DNA of 64,000 bases, taken from positions 28,093 through 92,092 of the forward strand of contig CAYPHY010000014.1 of the NCBI GenBank assembly GCA_964410625.1, written 5' to 3'. A model generated the notes under the pieces. The model had not been told where the DNA came from, did not search any database, and saw nothing but the letters and a program-made list of their open reading frames with translations. Below, one piece after another: positions 16,603 to 23,664 of this stretch (position 1 is its first letter; every line of letters starts with the position of its first letter). Source of the stretch: CAYPHY01 sp964410625 (GTDB lineage: Bacteria; Chloroflexota; Anaerolineae; Promineifilales; Promineifilaceae). Both the position numbers and the translations under genes were made by a program.

Positions 16603-17877
16603 CTAAACATACTGACGTTCGACGGCCGCTGGCTGGCCGACTTCTAATCCCGGCAACACTCGCCGGTAGGCGGCCATTGTTTGCTCATAATGACTCTCTG
16701 GCCCGTTGATTCGTTCCACCTGTTGGCGGCCGTTGCGCCCCATCTGGATCGCTTCCTGGCGATGGTCGAGTAGGAACTGCATCTTCCGCGCCAACTGTTG
16801 AGCGTTCCCCGGCTCAAAGAGCAAGCCGTTCCAGCCGTCGCGCACCTGTTCGGGAATGCCACCAATGGCTGCGCCGACAACCGGTGTGCCGGAGGCCAAC
16901 GATTCAATCACCGTCATCGAGTAATTTTCATACCACTCCGAAGGGACAACGGTAAAGGCCGCCCGTTTGACCACATCATTCAATTGGTCCGTGTTCAGAT
17001 GTCCAAGAAAGCGCACGTTCGTCAGATTGTGGTCGGCGACAAATTGCTTCGCATCTTCTTCCAACTCCCCTGCCCCGGCGAGGTACAGTTGGGCGTTGGT
17101 CTTAAGGTGACGCATCGCTTCCAGCAGCGTTAGCACGCCTTTGACAGCAACCAGACGGCCGACATAAACAAAATAGTTTTCCGGCGCATAATAGGGCTGG
17201 AAGTTGTTCGGATTAATGAAATTGGGGATCGCCTCAATCGGCTTTTTGATCCCATGTTCGACCAGCTTATCGCGCAAGAAGCGACTTGGTGAGATAAATA
17301 GGTCAATATTCGGCTCATAGAGGCCGAACACCTCATGGAAATACATCTCTAATCCGGCCAAAAAGCTGGCGGGGAGTGAACCACGCTTGCAACGCTGGCG
17401 GACGATGTTGTAATAGCGATGGCCTTTACAATTTTCACAGATGCGGCCGTGCGAAACAAAAGTCGTATTCGGGCAGACCATCTTGTAATCGTGCAACGTA
17501 TGGACAACCGGTAGACCGGCCGCTTTCAGTGGCGGCAAGATCGAGGTAGACATCTCGTGGATGAAGCCGTGAATGTGAACGAGGTCGGGCTTCGTGTCGG
17601 CGACGATCTGCTCTACCTTACGCTTAGCCTCGCGGGAATAGAGGATCCGTTCGGTCACACGCAGCTTCGGTTTCACCCCCGGCTTCGCCAGCTCTGTCGG
17701 AAAATCAATGTAGCTGGGAAAGTACCCCTCGTACTCGGATGGCAGGTTCTTCGGATGGGCCATTGTGAAGGGAATGACCTCATGCCCATGCGCCTCCAAC
17801 AGATCGGAAAGGTCAAAGAAGCACCGTTCCCCCCCGCCGCGCAGATAGTTAAAGCTATTGATCATCAAGACTTTCAT
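16603..17877 (-). CDS. Glycosyltransferase family 4 with Cys-rich insert
   Basis: 424 residues. MKVLMINSFNYLRGGGERCF is a common start of GT4 enzymes. The donor site reads SEWYENYSMTVIESLASGTP (EX7E), followed by GGIPEQVRDGWNGLLFEPG. Between them is a four-Cys stretch (MVCPNTTFVSHGRICENC and QRCKRG) seen in a subgroup of GT4 enzymes, perhaps for metal binding. It belongs to the minus-strand glycan cluster. A family E repeat fills the gap to the sulfotransferase gene upstream. Substrate unknown. Confidence 0.9.
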   Translation of the reverse strand: MKVLMINSFNYLRGGGERCFFDLSDLLEAHGHEVIPFTMAHPKNLPSEYEGYFPSYIDFPTELAKPGVKPKLRVTERILYSREAKRKVEQIVADTKPDLVHIHGFIHEMSTSILPPLKAAGLPVVHTLHDYKMVCPNTTFVSHGRICENCKGHRYYNIVRQRCKRGSLPASFLAGLEMYFHEVFGLYEPNIDLFISPSRFLRDKLVEHGIKKPIEAIPNFINPNNFQPYYAPENYFVYVGRLVAVKGVLTLLEAMRHLKTNAQLYLAGAGELEEDAKQFVADHNLTNVRFLGHLNTDQLNDVVKRAAFTVVPSEWYENYSMTVIESLASGTPVVGAAIGGIPEQVRDGWNGLLFEPGNAQQLARKMQFLLDHRQEAIQMGRNGRQQVERINGPESHYEQTMAAYRRVLPGLEVGQPAAVERQYV

Positions 17878-17890
17878 GCTGTTTCCTGCG

Positions 17891-17957
17891 GGATAGTGGA
17901 TAGTTGTCAGTGGCTAGTGGATAGTAGATAGATACTCGCCACTATTCACTAACCACT
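17891..17957. repeat. Family E palindromic repeat
   Basis: GATAGTGGATAGTTGTCAGT and TGGCTAGTGGATAGTAGATA are followed by the inverted CGCCACTATTCACTAACCAC. The right arm encodes the last residues (LVVSE) and stop of the sulfotransferase gene at 17942. Confidence 0.85.
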
Positions 17958-18574
17958 AATTCCTTGCGGTTGCGATAGAGGCTGGGATCAACGACGGCGG
18001 CCATTGCCTCAGTATCCAGCTTGCCACCTAAGAAGTCATTGATGCGGCCGATCTCCGGCATCGGGTTCGCCAGCAAGTCGGCATAACGGGTGAAAAGCAC
18101 CTGCATGTGGGGCTGTTTTGCCATCCAGCTTTCGATTCCCGCCAGATGCTTCTTGAACAACGCTTCCACTTGGGCGTCATCCATCTGATCGGGGTCTTCG
18201 CCACGATTGATGATCATCTTGCGCTGAGAGGCCAATATCTCCGGGATGTCGCGGCGAATGAAGACGACGCGATACTCATATCCGGCCGGTAAGTATTGCA
18301 ATAGATAGGAAATAACCTTGACGACCTTACCTTGTGCCTCCGGCAACCAGGCGGTATCCCCCTTGTCCAGTTGCTTGACGCGCTCAAATTCGTAATAGCC
18401 CTTGGGGTTATCAATATCGGCCGTGCGTAGCTCATCGGTCAACGGCTGGATACCGCCCGCTTCCAGCATCTTCATCATCATCGAAGTCCCGGAGCGCGGC
18501 AGCCCGGAGACGATGGTGATCGCTTGCTTCTGTTGCTTGTGGTTGGACTTGAAGCGTCCCAAAAATCGGTTCAT
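17942..18574 (-). CDS. Sulfotransferase family protein (fourth)
   Basis: 210 residues from ATG 18574; an upstream frame to 18613 runs into a family F repeat and is not chosen. TIVSGLPRSGTSMMMKMLEA is the PAPS loop, YRVVFIRRDIPEILASQRKM is the 3-prime-phosphate site, and GKLDTEAMAAVVDPSLYRN is the C-terminal helix. It is shorter than its three neighbours and belongs to a compact bacterial sulfotransferase group. The ribosome site is weak. Its C-terminal VVSE and stop codon are encoded by a family E repeat. Confidence 0.82.
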   Translation of the reverse strand: MNRFLGRFKSNHKQQKQAITIVSGLPRSGTSMMMKMLEAGGIQPLTDELRTADIDNPKGYYEFERVKQLDKGDTAWLPEAQGKVVKVISYLLQYLPAGYEYRVVFIRRDIPEILASQRKMIINRGEDPDQMDDAQVEALFKKHLAGIESWMAKQPHMQVLFTRYADLLANPMPEIGRINDFLGGKLDTEAMAAVVDPSLYRNRKELVVSE

Positions 18575-18586
18575 TACTTTTTGTTT

Positions 18587-18664
18587 TTTCGACACGAATT
18601 TCACGAATGGCACGAATACATTAGCAAATCATTCGTGATATTCGTGTCATTCGTGTCAAAAATA
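18587..18664. repeat. Family F palindromic repeat
   Basis: CGACACGAATTTCACGAATG and GGCACGAATA are mirrored by TTCGTGATATTCGTGTCATT and CGTGTCAAAA. The best copy of the family in the window. It fills the gap between a sulfotransferase and the sulfatase-fold gene. Confidence 0.88.
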
Positions 18665-20041
18665 TTATTCAACGTAGCCCAGCTTCTTTAAATGTTCTGC
18701 CAGTCCCGCCATTTCCGCTTCGCTCATCTCGTCTGTCATGGAAACGGCCGACTGCTGCCCTTGTTGCAGATGTTGTTCGATCAGGCGGCGCATCTCGGCC
18801 GCCTTTTGCGGCATGGATTTTGCCAAATTCTTCGTTTCTTCGGGGTCGGAAGCCAGATCATAGAGTTCTTCCGGCACACTGCTGTTCTCGGCGTCATAGG
18901 CATATTTCCAGCCCTGGTAGCGCACGCCGTAGAAGCTCGATGGTTGGTGGGAGTTCTGGCAAGTTTCGATGAAGGCCGGAAGTGGGGCCAGGGCGTCCCC
19001 TTCGATGAAGGGCAGCAGGCTGCGGCCGTCGGCCGTTTCGGGGATGTCCTCGCCCAACCCGGCCAGGTCGAGGATGGTGGGCATAATGTCAATCTGCCGA
19101 ACCTGCTCATCAATCACTTGTCCGGCGGCCGAACCCTTGTGGCCGGCGACCACAAAGGGAACACGCACCAACGAATCATAGACATGGTAGCCATGCCCGG
19201 TCATCGTCGCCAGCGGGCTGCCTACCAGCCCCAGGCGATGTAACAGGCGGGTGGTTGTAAACCAGGACTCGCGCAAGGAGGCAATCGCCTTGCGCCGCCG
19301 CTTGACCCACACACTCTTTGAACTATTCGACGCGCTGCCGGTCAGCGACTTTTTGACAAATTCCACCCGCGCCTCAACGCTGTTTTCCGGGATTTTTTCG
19401 CCATGATCGCCGGTGACAATCACAATTGTGTTGTCGTCCAATGCCGCAAATAGCTCGCCTAACCGCGCATCGTAGCTGCTGATCGCCCGGTCATACTCCG
19501 TCTTGCCATATTCCGCACTGTTGTATTGTGGCAAAATCTGGCGCGGCCGATGCACCCCCCAGAGGTGAAGATAAGTAAACCAAGGCCCGTTCAATTCCCG
19601 GTTGCGAAAACGCGCGATCAATTCATCGCCCCAGGCTCCCAAGAATGGGGCTTGCACGCCATCGCGGAACTCATAATGGTCGAAGCCCCGATTCAAACGA
19701 TAAAAAGCGTTCAGGGGGCCGGTTGCTTCGGCATAGGTATGGTAGCCATTGGCCGACAGGATTTCCGCCAGCAATGGGACTTGATCAGCCACCCGCGCCC
19801 CTACCATCGCCCGCACCCCATGTCTGTTGGGATACATACCGCTAAACATGGTGGTCATACAGGGGATGGTCATTGAGTTGGCGGTGATCAGATGGGAAAA
19901 AAGGGTTCCCCGCTGCGCCAGGGCTTGCAGGTTCGGCGTGCGCGCACTGCGGTCGGCGTCAAAGGCGCGATCGGCGCGTAAGCAATCAATGACAATCAGT
20001 AAAATATTAGGCTTGCTTGAAGCCGGCTTGTTTGAAGCCAT
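18665..20041 (-). CDS. Sulfatase-fold hydrolase/transferase with Thr nucleophile (alkaline phosphatase superfamily)
   Basis: 458 residues. NILLIVIDCLRADRAF is the metal-binding N-terminal strand, GTLFSHLITANSMTIPCMTT precedes the active site, and VTGDHGE is the second metal site. In sulfatases the nucleophile is the first residue of CxPSR; the aligned segment here is TIPCMTTMFSG, which puts Thr in that place. Thr is the nucleophile in phosphoethanolamine-transferase-type members, so a formylglycine arylsulfatase seems unlikely. No membrane segments are seen, so it is cytoplasmic. It opens the glycan cluster and may add or remove a phospho or sulfo group. AGAGGT lies just upstream of the start. 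Confidence 0.82.
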   Translation of the reverse strand: MASNKPASSKPNILLIVIDCLRADRAFDADRSARTPNLQALAQRGTLFSHLITANSMTIPCMTTMFSGMYPNRHGVRAMVGARVADQVPLLAEILSANGYHTYAEATGPLNAFYRLNRGFDHYEFRDGVQAPFLGAWGDELIARFRNRELNGPWFTYLHLWGVHRPRQILPQYNSAEYGKTEYDRAISSYDARLGELFAALDDNTIVIVTGDHGEKIPENSVEARVEFVKKSLTGSASNSSKSVWVKRRRKAIASLRESWFTTTRLLHRLGLVGSPLATMTGHGYHVYDSLVRVPFVVAGHKGSAAGQVIDEQVRQIDIMPTILDLAGLGEDIPETADGRSLLPFIEGDALAPLPAFIETCQNSHQPSSFYGVRYQGWKYAYDAENSSVPEELYDLASDPEETKNLAKSMPQKAAEMRRLIEQHLQQGQQSAVSMTDEMSEAEMAGLAEHLKKLGYVE

Positions 20042-20303
20042 TCAATCTACCTCTACTTGCGATTCTAAACTCTTTTTAGAACGCCTCCAAGACGGCCGTT
20101 CGCCTGGTTGGCGGCCGAATGCTCCATACATTGGAGGCTCTATTGATCACGCAGAAGGGCTAGGCGATAAACACGGCTGCCTGACCAAAGCCCGACAGCC
20201 GCGATCCACCCACTACCATTAAAATGAAGCTCAAAAGAGCAAATCACTCACTGTTATAGTAGTTTAGAAGACTTACGATCAACCTGAAGGCTGAAAATGC
20301 AAG

Positions 20304-20388
20304 CGGCTCACGCAAAGCACGCTACGACGCAAAGTATAAAACAGTTAGCGACCTTTGCGTCTTTGCGTGAGGCAAAACAAAGCATGAC
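20304..20388. repeat. Family H palindromic repeat
   Basis: GCTCACGCAAAGCACGCTAC with GACGCAAAG is mirrored by GACCTTTGCGTCTTTGCGTG. The right arm is nearly identical to a segment inside the coding region at 43521-43545. Confidence 0.88.
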
Positions 20389-20465
20389 ATTCCAGGGAAG
20401 ATAACGCAACCTTTAGGACAGTATTGCGTAATGTCTATCAGAAAAATCGCCTGAGTAATGAAAGC

Positions 20466-20520
20466 CTCTGGGGCCTAAGTTTTGGCTCTTGCCTGATAAT
20501 TACAGCAAGACCTCAGAGGT
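20466..20520 (+). promoter_or_regulatory. Nested inverted repeat upstream of LiaF-like gene
   Basis: GCCTCTGG and CCTCAGAGG form outer arms, and TCTTGC and GCAAGA form inner arms around CTGATAATTA. It sits 25 bases before the start codon at 20545 and may be an operator or leader hairpin. Confidence 0.4.
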
Positions 20521-20544
20521 ATATTGAGTGGAGGGCAATCTACC

Positions 20545-21597
20545 ATGTCTGACAACATTAAATCATTAGATGAAAAGCCGATGTCATCACGGCGGCAGAG
20601 TCGTTCTATCTTGTGGCCTATTTTACTGATCGGTGGCGGCGTTCTGCTGCTGCTCAGCAATATCGGTGTGGTTTCTGGTTTGAATTGGGCGGCCGCCTGG
20701 CGGCTTTGGCCGCTGCTGTTGATTTTCATCGGCCTGGATGTGATCCTGCAACAGGCCTCCCCGCCAACCGGCACGCTGCTCAGCGGCCTGGTTGGGGTGG
20801 CGGCCGTTGCCGTCTTTGGTTATGTCCTGTTCACCGGCAATGTACTGTGGGGAGCAGCCGTTCCCGAAGACGCCAACGAGCCGCGTATTGAAACCTTTGA
20901 ACTTCCCGCCGCCGGAATTGAATCGGCCGAGATCACGCTCGACCTGGGCAACTCGGCAACAGAGGTACATCCGCTGCAAGGGGACACCAATCTGATTGAT
21001 GGCTCGATCTATACCAGCGGCGAGCTTAAATTTGATACCGAGGTAGAGGACGGCCACGCCGAGGTAGTTGTTGGCGAAGATAATGTAAGCTGGTTCTTTA
21101 ACCCCTCCGCCTGGTTCAGCGATGAACCCGGCCAAACGTGGCAGTTTAATCTGAACACTGATATTCCAACCGATTTGCGAATTGACATGGGCAATAGCTC
21201 GGCGACGGCCGAACTTGGAGCGCTGACCCTCACCTACCTGCGAGTGGAAGGGGGCAATGGTTCCCTTCGCGCGGTCTTACCGCCAGGAAATTACGAGGCT
21301 GATATTGACAGCAGTAATGGTTCAATGCGCTTTTCTCTACCGGAAAGCGGCGAACAAGTGATGAATGTGGAAAGCGGAAACGGCAGTATCACGCTCTTCT
21401 TGCCTACAAACATGGAGGCGCGAATTGAGTTTGATGAGGGGAATGGCGGCATCAATGTGGATGGTTCACGCTTCAGCCTAGTCCGTGGAGACGATGACGA
21501 CGGCGTCTATGAGACAGCCAACTACGGTACGGCGGCCGACCGCATCACCCTGGAAGTTGATTCAGGCAACGGCAGCATCTCCATCCTCGAACCCTAA
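20545..21597 (+). CDS. LiaF-like membrane protein with repeated GNGS beta strands (DUF5668 / DUF4097-like)
   Basis: 350 residues from ATG 20545; GGAGGG 9-14 bases upstream supports this over an upstream TTG. Three membrane segments at the N-terminus (WPILLIGGGVLLLLSNIGVV, then AWRLWPLLLIFIGLDVIL, then VAAVAVFGYVLF) match the LiaI/LiaF-type region. The exported C-terminal part has evenly spaced GNGS/SNGS turns (EGGNGSLRAV, DSSNGSMRFS, ESGNGSITLF, DEGNGGINV, DSGNGSISIL), typical of DUF4097 adhesin-like beta-helices. Relatives take part in envelope stress sensing. Here no liaRS genes adjoin it, so the role is open. Confidence 0.75.
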   Translation: MSDNIKSLDEKPMSSRRQSRSILWPILLIGGGVLLLLSNIGVVSGLNWAAAWRLWPLLLIFIGLDVILQQASPPTGTLLSGLVGVAAVAVFGYVLFTGNVLWGAAVPEDANEPRIETFELPAAGIESAEITLDLGNSATEVHPLQGDTNLIDGSIYTSGELKFDTEVEDGHAEVVVGEDNVSWFFNPSAWFSDEPGQTWQFNLNTDIPTDLRIDMGNSSATAELGALTLTYLRVEGGNGSLRAVLPPGNYEADIDSSNGSMRFSLPESGEQVMNVESGNGSITLFLPTNMEARIEFDEGNGGINVDGSRFSLVRGDDDDGVYETANYGTAADRITLEVDSGNGSISILEP

Positions 21598-21610
21598 CCT
21601 CTTCTACTTA

Positions 21611-21658
21611 TAGAAACCGGGTTTCTTGAGCAACGCAGTTGCCGAAACCCGGTTTCTA
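21611..21658. repeat. Family A hairpin, bidirectional terminator candidate
   Basis: A perfect 15-bp stem (TAGAAACCGGGTTTC / GAAACCCGGTTTCTA) with an 18-base loop lies between two converging genes, 13 bp after the LiaF-like stop and 5 bp from the gmk stop. Position and stem fit a terminator for both strands, although there is no long T tract. Confidence 0.7.
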
Positions 21659-21663
21659 GGATT

Positions 21664-22284
21664 CTACAGCAAGATTGGCTGCTGATTCACCCGACACGAC
21701 TCCGCTTCAACGATGCTTAAGATCTGCTCCACAGCTTTCTCTTGCTCATCCTCATCGTTGACCACGCAGTAGTCAAACTCATTGATACGTTTCATCTCTT
21801 GCACGGCCGTTGCTATTCGCAAGTTTAAACCCTCGCCGGAATCAGATTGTCGTTGCCTCAATCTCTTCGCCAACGCCTCGCGGCTATCGGTGGTTAAAAA
21901 AATCGAGATCGCCGTCGGCAGTAATTTGCGTACCGTCGCCGCCCCCTGCACGTCTACACGCAAGATTACATGCTTGCCATATTCAATGGCTTCTCGAATT
22001 TGCTTTTTGGGAATCCCCTTAAAATCATTATAGACGAGCGCGTACTCCAACAACTCATTCTCGTTGATCATCCGCGCAAACTCATCGCTACTAACAAAGA
22101 AGTAGTCACGACCTTCGACCTCCCCTTCTCTTGGCGGTCTCGTTGTTGCCGTCACCACAAAGCGAAAATCGTCCGGCCGTCGCTCCAAGATCATCTGGGC
22201 AATTGTATCTTTGCCCACCCCGGAAGGGCCGGAGAGAATAATCAACCGCGGGTAACGTTGGCAGCCCGTAAAATCCATTGCCAT
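21664..22284 (-). CDS. gmk: Guanylate kinase
   Basis: 206 residues. LIILSGPSGVGKDTIAQMI is the P-loop (the Ser/Thr after GK is Asp, followed by Thr). VTATTRPPREGEVEGRDYFF is the GMP-binding region, and FKGIPKKQI and RVDVQGAATVRKLLP are conserved. It phosphorylates GMP to GDP with ATP. AAAGG about 9 bases upstream supports the start. It is read on its own on the minus strand between converging neighbours. The P-loop Asp also occurs in some other Gmk proteins, as far as I recall, so activity is likely. Confidence 0.95.
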   Translation of the reverse strand: MAMDFTGCQRYPRLIILSGPSGVGKDTIAQMILERRPDDFRFVVTATTRPPREGEVEGRDYFFVSSDEFARMINENELLEYALVYNDFKGIPKKQIREAIEYGKHVILRVDVQGAATVRKLLPTAISIFLTTDSREALAKRLRQRQSDSGEGLNLRIATAVQEMKRINEFDYCVVNDEDEQEKAVEQILSIVEAESCRVNQQPILL

Positions 22285-22377
22285 AGCATCATTACCTTTC
22301 TACAATACGAAGTATAATTCGGGTTCGATAGGAACCACTGCTAAAAACGGATCGGCAAGAGTTGCACGGACTTTCTG

Positions 22378-22412
22378 CTTCTTATCCGTGTTCATCCGTC
22401 CAATCCGTAATG
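22378..22412. repeat. Family M segment (single arm)
   Basis: TTATCCGTGTTCATCCGTCC followed by AATCCGT resembles the unit inside the coding region at 27755 and before the DedA gene at 62066. Only one arm is seen. Confidence 0.5.
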
Positions 22413-22482
22413 GAGTTTGAAACTCCGAACTGAGATCAGCTACGATTTTATCAAACTTTTTTTTAAGAGATAAAGCAGCGCC

Positions 22483-22854
22483 ATGCCACTCTATGAATAT
22501 ATCTGCCAAAATTGTCACCGCCGGGTGCGCCTCTTTTTCTCCTATGCGGAGTATGACAAGGCCGAGCCAACCTGTCCCCATTGCCAGAGCAAGCAGTTGA
22601 AGCGGCGCGTCGGCCGCGTTGCCCTGGGTAAATCAGAGGATGCGCGGCTGGACTCACTGATGGACGACCCCGCCCTTGCCTCGCTGGATGAAGAAGACCC
22701 GCGTGCCGTCGGCCGTTTCATGCGCAAGATGAGCGAAGAGATGGGGGAGGACATGGGCGAGGAGTTTAACGAGGTAGTCGGCCGCCTGGAAAGCGGCGAA
22801 TCGCCTGAATCCATCGAACAATCCATGCCCGACCTAGGAGATGATGGCTTGTAG
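22483..22854 (+). CDS. FmdB-type zinc ribbon protein
   Basis: 123 residues. The N-terminus MPLYEYICQNCHRRVRLFFS with CPHCQSKQLKRRV gives two CxxC knuckles (C8/C11 and C31/C34), the FmdB putative regulatory zinc ribbon. The acidic C-terminal half (DLGDDGL end; MSEEMGEDMGEEFNEVV) is typical of members in this phylum. The function is not known; FmdB was named for a formamidase-linked gene but occurs widely. It lies alone on the plus strand between gmk and tmk. The stop codon TAG is the first part of a family J repeat (GTAGGGG). Confidence 0.8.
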   Translation: MPLYEYICQNCHRRVRLFFSYAEYDKAEPTCPHCQSKQLKRRVGRVALGKSEDARLDSLMDDPALASLDEEDPRAVGRFMRKMSEEMGEDMGEEFNEVVGRLESGESPESIEQSMPDLGDDGL

Positions 22855-22976
22855 GGGCAGGTCTTGTGCCTGCCCTCCATGCCCATAAACCACATTGACC
22901 ACGTTGGATGTCGTGGACAAATACGTTGGACAAATACTTTGGGCAACCACAAGGGTTGCCCCTACGGGTTACGCGC
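22851..22976. repeat. Family J repeat
   Basis: GTAGGGGCAGGTCTTGTGCC with TGCCC at the left end, and GGGCAACCACAAGGGTTGCC with CCTAC at the right end. The two outer GTAGGGG/CCCCTAC tracts are inverted, and each half is itself a palindrome. The middle carries the duplicated GTTGGA-CAAATAC words (22903-22937). It fills the gap between converging FmdB and tmk genes, so a terminator role is possible. Confidence 0.82.
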
Positions 22977-23589
22977 CTTCTAGTCGCTGCAATACCACTG
23001 CCCGAATATCTTCTTGCACTTCCTCGGCCGTGCGGTCGGCGTCAATGATGCACCAACGTCCCATATCGGCGCGAACCAGTTCATGGTACCCTTGCCGCAC
23101 GCGCTCGTGAAAGGCCAACTCTTCCAGATCGAGCCGGTTCATCTCTGCCCCCCACCGTCGCCGCCGCTCCAGGCCGCGTTCCACCGGTATATCGAGCAAA
23201 ATAGTTAAATCAGGCTTCAGGCCACCGGTAGCAAAGTTTGTAATCACCTGTAAATCATCCAGGTCCAGGCCGCGGCCGAATCCCTGATAGGCGAGCGTGC
23301 TATCAGCATAGCGATCACACAAGACAATTTTGCCCGCCTCCAGCACCGGACGAATGACCTCCTGCACCAACTGCGCCCGCGAGGCGGAGTAGAGCAATAG
23401 CTCCGTCGGTGCTGCCATCGTCGTATTTTCAACATCGTGGAGACAGTTGCGGATTTGATCGCCGATCACCGTCCCCCCCGGTTCGCGCGTAACTAAAATA
23501 TCAAACCCACGTTCGGCCAGGAAGGGAGCCAACCGGGCAAGCTGGCTCGATTTTCCACTACCTTCAGGACCTTCAAATGTGATAAACAT
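22969..23589 (-). CDS. tmk: Thymidylate kinase
   Basis: 206 residues. FITFEGPEGSGKSSQLARLA is the P-loop, TREPGGTVIGDQIR is the dTMP-binding DRX/REPGGT region, and CDRYADSTLAYQGFGRGLD is the conserved mid-region. RRRWGAEMNRLDLE lies in the LID. It makes dTDP from dTMP for DNA synthesis and also feeds dTDP-sugar synthesis. The upstream gap to the R3H gene is a family C repeat. The stop side reaches into a family J repeat. Confidence 0.95.
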   Translation of the reverse strand: MFITFEGPEGSGKSSQLARLAPFLAERGFDILVTREPGGTVIGDQIRNCLHDVENTTMAAPTELLLYSASRAQLVQEVIRPVLEAGKIVLCDRYADSTLAYQGFGRGLDLDDLQVITNFATGGLKPDLTILLDIPVERGLERRRRWGAEMNRLDLEELAFHERVRQGYHELVRADMGRWCIIDADRTAEEVQEDIRAVVLQRLEGA

Positions 23590-23592
23590 AAC

Positions 23593-23664
23593 AAGTGGAG
23601 AGTGGGGAGTGGGGAGTGGAGAGTAAAGAGTTATTAATCACTCTCCACTTCCCACTCTTCACTA
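23593..23664. repeat. Family C palindromic repeat
   Basis: GTGGAGAGTGGGGAGTGGGG with AGTGGAGAG faces CACTCTCCACTTCCCACTCT around an AT-rich centre. It fills the whole 72-bp gap between tmk and the R3H gene and touches the R3H stop codon. Confidence 0.87.

Larger units (their letters stand above)
20042..20523. other. Intergenic region between divergent genes
   Basis: This gap separates the minus-strand glycan cluster from the plus-strand LiaF-like gene, so promoters for both must lie here. It contains a family H repeat (20304-20388) and, at 20466-20520, nested inverted repeats (CCTCTG/CAGAGG around TCTTGC/GCAAGA) just upstream of the plus-strand gene. No RNA gene or small coding frame is convincing. 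Confidence 0.5.

Noticed and set aside
18665..20041. Annotation as a true formylglycine sulfatase
   Set aside because: The Cys/Ser nucleophile position holds Thr, so only the fold is claimed.
20042..20523. tRNA or structured RNA in the long gap
   Set aside because: The inverted repeats seen are family H and short nested arms; no cloverleaf or TPsiC-like sequence is found. I also saw no tRNA or rRNA elsewhere.
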